Positions 1 to 6,889 of a DNA stretch of 17,713 nt are shown one piece after another. The translations under genes and the position numbers were made by a program. How positions within the stretch are numbered: the first letter of the stretch is position 1; each line of letters begins with the position of its first letter. The stretch is taken from the NCBI GenBank assembly GCA_020696885.1, contig JAJFMS010000003.1:1-17713 (forward strand). The letters are read 5' to 3'. The notes below the pieces were generated by a model. The model did not search any database. It worked only from the letters and a program-made list of their open reading frames with translations, and was not told the DNA's origin. The DNA comes from Armatimonadota bacterium. Lineage in GTDB: Bacteria > Armatimonadota > SYMT01.

Positions 1-210
1 AACCACGAGAGCCACCTCGGTCAGGCGAGTCTCGCTCGACGCTACCGTCAGCGAAAGCTGAACCACGCTGTCGTAAGGCCTCACCGTGAGAAGCAGAGTG
101 TGGGCAACTTTCTCGATCCGATAGCTGAAGTAGGTACCATACTCCTCCGTTTCCGGAACCACTTCCAGGCACTCCAAGAAGTCCAGCTCTTCCCACTCGA
201 GCTGTGGCAT
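1..210 (-). CDS. Hypothetical protein, 5' part only (runs off the left edge)
   Basis: Seventy codons are open from an ATG at 210 to the window edge, so the C-terminus is missing. The start is supported by a GGAG box 8 nt upstream (minus strand GTGGAGTAGCGTTA then ATG). The protein begins MPQLEWEELDFLECLEV and continues with an alternating hydrophobic/charged pattern (TLLLTVRPYDSVVQLSLTV) that suggests a beta-sheet-rich cytosolic domain. There is no signal peptide. It resembles short uncharacterised proteins with an acidic N-terminus and a PY(D/E)SVV(Q/R)LSL segment that I recall from several phyla, but I cannot name the family. Its GC content looks lower than that of its neighbours. I assign no function. 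Confidence 0.6.
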   Translation of the reverse strand, partial: MPQLEWEELDFLECLEVVPETEEYGTYFSYRIEKVAHTLLLTVRPYDSVVQLSLTVASSETRLTEVALVV

Positions 211-343
211 TAACGCTACTCCACAAAGCGGACCGCGACCTAACTACTAAAGAGGCCGCCAGACCCGAATGACCCGACTTTCCGTCAGAGTACACGGACG
301 ACATCTATTGCTCAGCTGCCGCTTCTCCTCTCGCGATGCCTCG

Positions 344-1087
344 TTATCGACGCGTGGTCTGGACGTTCGGCCGGCGGCCGAGGGGCCGCTGCGAGTAGAC
401 GGCCCACCAGTTCACCTCCGCCTGCCGCGCCACCACCCGGGTGTGCGGCCACTCTCCGGGCAGAAGGTTGATGTGGTGCCCGCCGCGCGTGTGGAGGCTC
501 CGCACCCCCGTGAAGAGGCCCGGCTCGGCGAACTCGGTGATGTCGAGCTTGTCGGGGCCGCGGTCACCCTGGTACTCCATGCCGAACCGCTTGAGCAGCG
601 GGTTCCAGAACGCGTCGTCCGACGGCCGATCGCCGGTGCCGCCCGCCAGGTACACGCAGCCGCCTTCCAGAAGGTATTCCAGCACCGCTTCGCGGTTGAT
701 GCCGTTCGTGCCGGCCAGGAAGACGCCGTCGTAGCCCTTGAGCGGGCCGGGCTCCTGCGTCATCTGGTACCGGTGGCCCAGCCGGGAGAGGGTTTGCTGG
801 AACGGCTTCCCGTAGGCCCAGTGCCGGGAGTAGAGGAGGAACTGGCCGGGCCGGCCGCCGGTGAAGCTATCGCAGATGTTCCGGACGAACCGCGGCGTGG
901 AGACGCCCGCTTCGTGGAAGCCGGTGTCGCTGGTGGGCCACTCGTCCCCGGCCACGATGAGCACGGCGTTTCGCGGCTCCGCGGGCCGCGCCGGGCTCGG
1001 CGTGAAGGCTGCCAACCCGCCGATCCCCAACGCGAACAGGCCCGACGCCAGCGAGCCGGCGATGCGGCGGCGATTGTGCAGTCCCAT
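344..1087 (-). CDS. Exported GATase1-like (ThuA-like fold) hypothetical protein
   Basis: This is a 247-residue protein. The ATG at 1087 was chosen over one at 1132 because GAGGAG lies 7 nt upstream and it places a clean signal peptide at the N-terminus (MGLHNRRRIAG, a hydrophobic run to about residue 28, probable cleavage after ARPA at 33-36). The mature part alternates beta strands and helices in the style of a class I glutamine amidotransferase-like fold: a strand with AVLIVAGDEW (41-50), a central GYDGVFLAGTNG (118-129), then a helix and GGCVYLAGGTGD (142-153). Such ThuA-like or GATase1-like proteins often occur with sugar or polysaccharide genes, but I see no reliable Cys-His-Glu triad, so I do not claim amidotransferase activity. 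It lies 95 bp after the SGNH hydrolase on the same strand and is probably co-transcribed with it. The domain call is by pattern; the substrate is unknown. Confidence 0.7.
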   Translation of the reverse strand: MGLHNRRRIAGSLASGLFALGIGGLAAFTPSPARPAEPRNAVLIVAGDEWPTSDTGFHEAGVSTPRFVRNICDSFTGGRPGQFLLYSRHWAYGKPFQQTLSRLGHRYQMTQEPGPLKGYDGVFLAGTNGINREAVLEYLLEGGCVYLAGGTGDRPSDDAFWNPLLKRFGMEYQGDRGPDKLDITEFAEPGLFTGVRSLHTRGGHHINLLPGEWPHTRVVARQAEVNWWAVYSQRPLGRRPNVQTTRR

Positions 1088-1182
1088 ACTCCTGCTCCTC
1101 ACTCCCTCGAGAAACCCAGTCGTTGACGGCAACCGGCTGCGATTGAACGCCTACGGTTCGTTATCGTTGTCAGTACGGCGCC

Positions 1183-2004
1183 TCACCGCAGCGAGCGCAC
1201 CACTTCCGCGTAGGCCAGCAGCGTCAGGTAGTTCCGCAGGGTGAAGCCGCTGCTGCGCAGGCCTTCTTCAGAATAATCGTCCTGATACCGCTTCGGGAAG
1301 CTGGGGTGCACGCCGTCGCGCGCGATGAGCGTGGGCACCTCGTAGCCGGAGAACTCTTTGAAGCGGTCCAGCGCGCCGTCCCAGTCGTCCGGGCGGCGCT
1401 TGAGGACCTCGGCATGCAGGTCCGTCAGCGGCACCTTCAGCTCCCGTGCGATCTCCCGGGCCGCTTCCGCGAAGCGAGCGGCCTTCTCCTCGAAGCCGTG
1501 CCGCGGCGGGATGGTGCTGAGGATCACTACGGTGCCGCTGTCCAGGCACCGCTGCACCACACTGTGGAGCTTCGTGCGGTATTCGTCCAGCTCCAGCGCG
1601 TGGAGATCGTTGGTGCCGAACATCACCAGCGCCACCTCGGGGTTCAGCTTCTTCAGCCAGGCCGCCACGTTCTGGTCCGCCCAGCGCACCGTCTGCCCGC
1701 CCTCGCTGCCGAACTCCGGCCCCTTCCAGTCCCGCCAGCATTCCGGCTTCAGGTAGCCGTTCACCTGCTGGAAGGCCGCTTCCAACGCCGGGGGCGCGTT
1801 GCGGCGACCATACCGTAGCGGGCCCCAGAACGCCTGGGTCACGGTGATGGAGTCCCCGAACTGGGCGAACGTGCCGGCTCGACCGGTGAACCGCCCGTGC
1901 ACGCGGCGCGCGTTCTCGGCCCATGCCGGCTTCGCCTCTTCGGCGCGCACCGGCACTCCGCACCCGGCCGCCAGCAGTAGCATGCCCAACGTTCGTCTGG
2001 TCAT
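1183..2004 (-). CDS. Exported SGNH/GDSL-family hydrolase
   Basis: Numbering from the ATG at 2004, this is a 273-residue protein with the four SGNH blocks visible. Block I is FAQFGDSIT (Ser52 is the nucleophile), a block II glycine lies in SEGGQTV (100-106), block III is FGTNDL (Asn132), and block V is DGVHPS (Asp230, His233). The family comprises esterases and lipases, including carbohydrate acetylesterases, using a Ser-Asp-His set; the substrate here cannot be read from the sequence. The N-terminus MTRRTLGMLLLAAGCGVPVRAEE is a signal sequence. It could be cut after VRA, or processed as a lipoprotein at Cys15, although the -3 residue of that lipobox is Ala. An in-frame ATG at 2022 is also possible. 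I prefer 2004 because a GGAG lies upstream (12 nt, rather far) and the leader then begins with basic residues. It follows the PQQ-propeller gene across a gap with an inverted repeat. Confidence 0.85.
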   Translation of the reverse strand: MTRRTLGMLLLAAGCGVPVRAEEAKPAWAENARRVHGRFTGRAGTFAQFGDSITVTQAFWGPLRYGRRNAPPALEAAFQQVNGYLKPECWRDWKGPEFGSEGGQTVRWADQNVAAWLKKLNPEVALVMFGTNDLHALELDEYRTKLHSVVQRCLDSGTVVILSTIPPRHGFEEKAARFAEAAREIARELKVPLTDLHAEVLKRRPDDWDGALDRFKEFSGYEVPTLIARDGVHPSFPKRYQDDYSEEGLRSSGFTLRNYLTLLAYAEVVRSLR

Positions 2005-2062
2005 CGTGGGGGAGCACTCCATGATCTGAGCGAGGGTCGGAGAGGGCCATTCGTAACGAGTA

Positions 2063-2171
2063 ATTCACCACAAAGACACGAAGGCACTAAGTGGGAAGGA
2101 AGCAATGGACGAGGGCGCTGGCTAAGTCCACCCCGTTCTTCTCTTTGTGTCCTGGTGCCTTTGTGGTGAAT
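2063..2171. repeat. Inverted repeat, CACCACAAAG type
   Basis: The outer 13 bases ATTCACCACAAAG (2063-2075) are matched perfectly by CTTTGTGGTGAAT (2159-2171). Inside each arm the same alphabet continues with copies that are only similar: ACACGAAGGCACTAAG on the left, against the complement of CTTTGTGTCCTGGTGC on the right. The element fills the gap between the PQQ-propeller stop (2197) and the SGNH start. A related single arm lies at 14981-15022. No coding sequence or transposase is inside it. It could fold as a long hairpin in the minus-strand transcript. Confidence 0.75.
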
Positions 2172-2196
2172 TCGTAAAGCGTAAGAAGACCCGTCA

Positions 2197-3582
2197 TTAC
2201 TCCGCCGTGGCCCGCGCGGGTAGCTCCCGCGCAGTTCGCGGCGCCGCAATGCAGTAGAGGCGACTGGAGGTGCGGATCAGGAGCCGGTTGCCGGCAATGG
2301 CCGGAGTGGACATGCACATGTCGTCCTCCGCCAGGGTGTTGGTGCGAAGGACCTCGAACCGGTCGCTGCCCCGGATCACGAAGGTGGTGCCCTCCTCGCT
2401 CAGGCAGAAGACCTTGCCGTCATACGCCCAGGGCGAGGCGGTGAAGTTGGCGCCGTTCGGGATCCGCTCCTTGTCGAAGAGCGGCGTCCCCTCCTTGGCG
2501 CGATAGGCGCCGAACAGCCCGCGGTCGAACAGCACATAGAGACGACCGTCATACGCCAGGGTCGAGGGGTTGTACGGGGCGCCGCGCCAGTCGCACCAGG
2601 CGATGAAGCGGTTGGACCGCTCCTCGCGCCCGAGCGAGATGTTCCCTTCCGCGCCGGGGCGGATGGCGTAGAGCGGCCGGAGCGGGCTGCCCACGTAGCC
2701 GGAGCTCACGTAGAGCAGGCCGTCCGCCGCGTACGGCGTGGCGATGGTGATGGACGACATCCCCTCCAGCCACCAGAGCAGCTTGCCGTTGAGGTCGTAG
2801 GACCGCACCTGGCCGGAGCCGGGCGTCACGATCTCCGTGCGGCCGCCGGACTCCCACACGTACGGCGTGGCCCAGTTGCTCTTCTCGTCCCGCTCCACGC
2901 GCCAGATCTCTTTGCCGGTGCGCTTGTCCAGCGCCGCCAGGGAGGAGCGCTCCTCGTTGTCGTTCACCAGGTAGAGCCGGTCCCGGTGGAGCACCGGCGA
3001 GGCGGCGGTGCCCCAGCCGAACCGCGTGGCGTGCGGCTCGAGCCGCTTCGACCAGACCGGCTTGCCGTCCATGTCGAAGCAGAAGACGCCCAGGTTGCCG
3101 AAGTAGGCGTACACGCGCTCCCCGTCCGTCACCGGGGTCTCGGAGGCGTAGCTGTTCTTCAGGTGGCGCGGGGTGTTCGGCTTCGACTCGAAGACCGTCC
3201 GCTCCCACCGGACTTTGCCGGTGCGCACGTCCAGGCAGTACACCTTCCAGACGTGCACGGATGGGGGTGGGGTGGGGCGGTCACCGCCGAAGTAGAGGCC
3301 CTTTTTCGGCTCCTCGGTCTGGCCCTGGTTTACCACGGTGGTGAGGAACACCCGGTCGCCCCAGACGATCGGGGACGACCAGCCGCGGCCGGGCAGATCC
3401 GTCTTCCACGCCACGTTCTCGGTGGCGGACCACCGGTCCGGCAGCCCCTTGCGCTCCGAAACGCCGCGCGCTCCCGGCCCGCGGAACTGCGCCCAGTTGT
3501 CGCCCGGCGTGGCGGCGGCGGCTCCCAGGCCGGCGGCGAGCGTCGCCGTTACCAGGGCTCGTAGGCCGAGCTTCGTGCGCAT
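2197..3582 (-). CDS. Exported PQQ-like beta-propeller repeat protein
   Basis: Numbering from the ATG at 3582, this is a 461-residue protein. That start has AAAGGA 9 nt upstream and gives a signal peptide (MRTKLGLRALVTATLAAGLGAAAA, cleavage near residue 24); an upstream in-frame ATG at 3618 would add 12 residues that look non-coding. The mature protein opens with NWAQFRGPGARGVSE, the typical entry of this family, and has repeated blade signatures such as VYCLDVRTGKVRWE (114-127), VFCFDMDGKPVWS (166-178), LAALDKRTGKEIW (215-227) and VRSYDLNGKLLWW (259-271). These are PQQ/BamB-type propeller repeats. In this family most members without a dehydrogenase module lack a known enzyme activity and are thought to act as extracytoplasmic scaffold or binding proteins. 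No quinoprotein dehydrogenase active site is recognisable. It sits between the beta-helix gene and the SGNH gene on the same strand, with repeat elements on both sides. Confidence 0.85.
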   Translation of the reverse strand: MRTKLGLRALVTATLAAGLGAAAATPGDNWAQFRGPGARGVSERKGLPDRWSATENVAWKTDLPGRGWSSPIVWGDRVFLTTVVNQGQTEEPKKGLYFGGDRPTPPPSVHVWKVYCLDVRTGKVRWERTVFESKPNTPRHLKNSYASETPVTDGERVYAYFGNLGVFCFDMDGKPVWSKRLEPHATRFGWGTAASPVLHRDRLYLVNDNEERSSLAALDKRTGKEIWRVERDEKSNWATPYVWESGGRTEIVTPGSGQVRSYDLNGKLLWWLEGMSSITIATPYAADGLLYVSSGYVGSPLRPLYAIRPGAEGNISLGREERSNRFIAWCDWRGAPYNPSTLAYDGRLYVLFDRGLFGAYRAKEGTPLFDKERIPNGANFTASPWAYDGKVFCLSEEGTTFVIRGSDRFEVLRTNTLAEDDMCMSTPAIAGNRLLIRTSSRLYCIAAPRTARELPARATAE

Positions 3583-3678
3583 GATGTCTGTCCTTTCACC
3601 GGTGAGCCTGCCGGACACCGCGCCGTCAGGAGTTGCAGGACAGTTCCCTACCAGGGCCGGCCGCGACCTCCCGGGAAA

Positions 3679-3758
3679 GGAGTAATGGAGTGCTGGAACT
3701 GGTGCGGCCTTACGGCCGCCATCTCCAATACCCCACTACTCCAACGCTCCATTACTCC
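3679..3758. repeat. Inverted octamer repeat with a GC-rich central hairpin
   Basis: The left arm GGAGTAATGGAGTGCTGG (3679-3696) pairs with CCAACGCTCCATTACTCC (3741-3758), 16 of 18 positions. Between them lies a perfect 6-bp hairpin, GCGGCC-TTAC-GGCCGC (3704-3719). Read on the minus strand, the right arm is a degenerate period-8 series: GGAGTAAT, GGAGCGTT, GGAGTAGT, GGGGTATT, GGAGAT. It begins 11 bp after the beta-helix stop codon (3769), so it could end that transcript. It could equally be a dispersed repeat that landed there. No clear run of T follows on the minus strand. Confidence 0.7.
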
Positions 3759-3768
3759 CTTACTTCCC

Positions 3769-6528
3769 CTACCGCCCCCACTCGAAGTTCACGCCGCGGG
3801 CAACTCCTCCCGGCGCAGGACCAGACGGTCCGGCCATCGTCTCATCGCCGATCAGCAGCAGGGCGGTGGCGCCCCGGGGGCCGCGGGCAGTGATCTGGAA
3901 GTTGTTCGGGCGGCCGTGCCGCACTGCCGAGGCCACGTCCAGCGTGCGGCTCTCCCCGTCCGCCAGTTCCAGCGGGAAGCGCTTCCCGTTGACCCGGATG
4001 ATCACCTCCCGGAGGCCCGGCGTACCGTTGCGGAGGGTGACGTAGTGCTCCGCGGCCGGCAAGCCGGAGAAGCTGCGGGTGAGCTGCTTCCCCTTCTTCA
4101 GCTCCAGGTTGGCGATGACCGGGTCGCCGTTGGTGATGTTGCCCAGGCAGTCCACCGCCCGCAGCGCCACCCGTCCGCTCTTCGACTGGTCGATCTTCGT
4201 TGCCGTCACCAGAACGGCGTCCGTGGTGCCCGGCGTGAACGGCTGCACCACGGTGCTGCAGTTAGTGGTGTCCGTGACCGTGATGGAAGCCAGCCCGGAG
4301 CCGGTATCCCGCACCGTGATCTGGATGTAGGTCTTCCCGCTGCCGTTGATGCCGGTGGAGGTCAGGGTGACGGAGGGAGGCGTGGTCTCCGCAGGCCCGG
4401 AGCAGGCGATGGTGGCGGAGAACTCGGAGGTATTGCCGTTGGGGTCCGTCGCCGTGGCGGTCACGCGGTGGCCGCCCGCCACCAGCACCGGCACGGCGGC
4501 CTGGAAGTTGACGGTGCCGGAGACGCCGGTGGTCACCAGGGTGGAGCCCAGGTACCGCTCTCCCTCGCCGTGGCCGGACGGATCCGCCGTCGGACTGGAG
4601 AAGAACTCCACCCGGAACTGCGTGCCCGGCGTGCTGTCCAGCGAGCCCTTCACAGTGGTGCTCCCGCCCGACGTATATGCCGTGGTCAACACCGGGTAAT
4701 TCTGGAGGTTGTTCGCGCCGGTATCCGGGTCGCCCGGGTCGTTGGGGGAGACCCCGTCGACACCCAGGTCGATGCCGATCGCGGCGTTCGAGTGGATCGA
4801 ATTGCCCAGCACGGCATTCCGGACGCCGTCCGCAGGCCGCACCCCCACATCACCGCTGAAGGCAACCACATTTCCCGCCCCGCCGGACGTTCCTCCGATG
4901 GTGTTTCCCGACGGCCCGTAGCCGAGCCAGACCCCCATCCAACCATTCCCCAGCGCCACCGTTCCGGTGGCAGCAACCCCGATCCGGTTCCCCTGCACGA
5001 GGTTGCCGGTGGCCCCCGGTCCGAGCAGCGCCAGGCCGGCGGCGGTATTCCCCGAGATCACGTTGCCGGCGCCGGACGCCAGCCCGCCGATGGTGTTGTT
5101 TGCCGCGTTCTCCACCACCACGCCGTTGGCGGCATTCGGCAGCGGCGCGGCTCCCGTCACATCAGTACCGACGTAGTTCCCCTCCACACGAGTACCGTTC
5201 GTACCGGCCGCGTAGAGATAGATCCCAAAACTGTTCCCGGACACCAGGTTGCGGTCGGCGGGAGTGGTTCCGCCGATCACGTTCCCCGAGGCGTTGGCTA
5301 CCAGGATACCAGTACCGTTCGGAACGGCCTGGAGACCATCCGCATCCGTGCCCACCCGATTGCCCGTAACCCGGGTGGCGGTAGTCCCATCTCCCAGGGC
5401 AATCCCATTGAATCCGCTCGCGGAGACTACATTGCCGGCGATCTCGTTATTGTCGGCGGCGGAGAGGTAGATCCCGTGATCGGCGTTGCCCAGTGCAGAG
5501 CTACCGGTTGCATCGGTTCCGATCCAGTTCCCCTGGATCGCGCTGTGGTTCGCCCCGTTGGCCATCAGCACGCCGACCCATCGGTTTCCGGAGATGAGGT
5601 TTCCGGCCCCGGCAGCCGCGCCACCGACCGTGTTGGAGCTGCCCGAGCAGCTCACTCCCACTAGGTTCGGGATGGCGGCGTCGCCGGCTGCATTGGTCCC
5701 GATGCGATTGCCAAGCGCGGAGTTCAGCGTGCCGTACATCGCCACCCCGTCGGCGGTATTCCCGGACACGAGGTTCCCGGCCCCGGGCGCAGCTCCGCCC
5801 ACCTGGTTGCCGGAGATGTCCAGGCGAATGCCCTCGCGCGCGTTCGGGATGGCCGCGGTGCCGGCGGCGTTGGTGCCGATGTAGTTCCCCTGGATCACAT
5901 GCCCTCCCCCGCCGTTGCTCCCGAGGATGCCCTGCTCACCGTGGCCGGAGATCACGTTCCGCGCGGCAGCCGTGGTGCCGCCGACAGTGCAGTTCGTGGC
6001 TCCCCAGAGCAGGACTCCGATCCGGACGTTGGCACTGGCCGCGGTGCCCGCCGCGTTCGTGCCGATGTAGCATCCCGTCACCGTGTGGCCGCTGCCGAAG
6101 AACACGAGGCCGATTTGTGTGAAGCGATTGATCACCAGGGAGCGAACGGTGGCGCCCGTACCGCTGACCACGAGGCCGTGCACCGCGGCGCCCGCGGACG
6201 TACCGTCCAGCTCCACAAGCGGCGCTCCGGCATAACCGGGTTGGGTGGTCCCGTCGACGGTAACCGGGCCGGCGACTTCCGGAAGCGGCGCGAGGGGGGT
6301 GATGGTCTGCGCGCCGGAGCCGATGCTGAACTCAATCGTATCGGCGCCCGGGTTGTCATTGGCGTCCAGGATCGCCTGCCGCAGCGAGCCCGGCCCGCTG
6401 TCGTTCGTGTTGGTGACGGTGAAGGTGGTCGCCACGGCGCCCACGGAACGGGGGACCGCCAGCAGCAGCGCCGCGGCGAGGCCCAGACCGGCCAGGCCGG
6501 CGCCGGCGCGTAAATGAAGCCCGAACAT
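3769..6528 (-). CDS. Exported right-handed beta-helix repeat protein
   Basis: Numbering from the ATG at 6528 (GGGAG about 10 nt upstream), this is a 919-residue protein. The signal peptide is MFGLHLRAGAGLAGLGLAA and onward, with cleavage near residue 33. The mature N-terminus, TFTVTNTNDSGPGSLRQAIL (35-54), is the entry motif of many bacterial surface beta-helix proteins. Seven imperfect repeats of about 62 residues follow. Each pairs an N-x-(I/V)-G-G block and an N-(L/V)-(I/V)-S-G-N block with a GN-(Y/R/W)-(I/V)-GT block (for example VIQGNYIGTNAAGTA). From about residue 630 come beta-sandwich-like segments, then from about 712 an Ig-like region beginning PAETTPPSVTLTS. The C-terminus shows no membrane anchor or known sorting motif. 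The role could be adhesion or polysaccharide binding or cleavage; no catalytic residues can be named. It is followed on the same strand by the PQQ-propeller gene. Confidence 0.85.
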   Translation of the reverse strand: MFGLHLRAGAGLAGLGLAAALLLAVPRSVGAVATTFTVTNTNDSGPGSLRQAILDANDNPGADTIEFSIGSGAQTITPLAPLPEVAGPVTVDGTTQPGYAGAPLVELDGTSAGAAVHGLVVSGTGATVRSLVINRFTQIGLVFFGSGHTVTGCYIGTNAAGTAASANVRIGVLLWGATNCTVGGTTAAARNVISGHGEQGILGSNGGGGHVIQGNYIGTNAAGTAAIPNAREGIRLDISGNQVGGAAPGAGNLVSGNTADGVAMYGTLNSALGNRIGTNAAGDAAIPNLVGVSCSGSSNTVGGAAAGAGNLISGNRWVGVLMANGANHSAIQGNWIGTDATGSSALGNADHGIYLSAADNNEIAGNVVSASGFNGIALGDGTTATRVTGNRVGTDADGLQAVPNGTGILVANASGNVIGGTTPADRNLVSGNSFGIYLYAAGTNGTRVEGNYVGTDVTGAAPLPNAANGVVVENAANNTIGGLASGAGNVISGNTAAGLALLGPGATGNLVQGNRIGVAATGTVALGNGWMGVWLGYGPSGNTIGGTSGGAGNVVAFSGDVGVRPADGVRNAVLGNSIHSNAAIGIDLGVDGVSPNDPGDPDTGANNLQNYPVLTTAYTSGGSTTVKGSLDSTPGTQFRVEFFSSPTADPSGHGEGERYLGSTLVTTGVSGTVNFQAAVPVLVAGGHRVTATATDPNGNTSEFSATIACSGPAETTPPSVTLTSTGINGSGKTYIQITVRDTGSGLASITVTDTTNCSTVVQPFTPGTTDAVLVTATKIDQSKSGRVALRAVDCLGNITNGDPVIANLELKKGKQLTRSFSGLPAAEHYVTLRNGTPGLREVIIRVNGKRFPLELADGESRTLDVASAVRHGRPNNFQITARGPRGATALLLIGDETMAGPSGPAPGGVARGVNFEWGR

Positions 6529-6722
6529 GACGAGGGTACTCCCTTCCCGGCTAGATGGAAGGCGGGGCGCGGCCGGGTCCGCCACCACTCGCGACCAGCA
6601 ACTACCACCCGAGGTGGGCCGAGCGAGGGGAGGGACCTCCGGTAAGCTGGGAAAGCGGCAGCACCGGCGCTAGCTCTGGCCGGGAGTAGTCTAGCAGGCG
6701 GTCCCTATATTACTCCCACGGG

Positions 6723-6889
6723 ACTCCCACAGGGTTGTGGTGTTGGGTGTTGGGTGTTGGGAAGCGCTTCGCGCAGTGTTCGGTGTTCGGTGTTCGGTGT
6801 TCGGAAGGGGCCAGGGTCTCTCCGCTCGCGGTGTTCGGGCGTGGCGTCGCGGCTACCGGTTCGGTTCCCCATTCGAAACTCGTAGTTCG
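6723..6889. repeat. Composite repeat element, left copy
   Basis: On the plus strand the element starts with ACTCCCACA (6723-6731), carries heptamer arrays (6740-6803) and ends with a 38-base end block (6852-6889) containing CATTCGAAACTCG. The same order of parts, in the same orientation, recurs at 13301-13606. Across the end block 29 of 38 bases agree, and eight of the nine differences are C/T or A/G transitions. The element abuts the stop codon of the ATPase-WD40 gene (TGA at 6892-6890). A short direct repeat, ACTCCCACG (6712-6720) then ACTCCCACA, lies at its left edge. Confidence 0.7.
6740..6803. repeat. Heptanucleotide tandem arrays (GTGTTGG)3 and (GTGTTCG)4
   Basis: Three perfect GTGTTGG units occupy 6740-6760. 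After 15 bases of other sequence, four perfect GTGTTCG units occupy 6776-6803. The two unit types differ by one base. They are intergenic, downstream of the ATPase-WD40 gene and upstream of the beta-helix gene. Neither array has the long repeat and spacer structure of a CRISPR. Confidence 0.9.

Noticed and set aside
3685..5664. Long plus-strand open frame of 659 codons
   Set aside because: It is antisense to the beta-helix gene and begins in repeat DNA. The product is Arg/Gly/Val-rich with no domain, whereas the minus strand encodes a clear signal peptide and repeats.
3769..6528. CRISPR-like periodicity
   Set aside because: The repeats are about 186 bp, in frame and degenerate, and encode beta-helix coils. 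No short identical repeats with unique spacers occur in the window.
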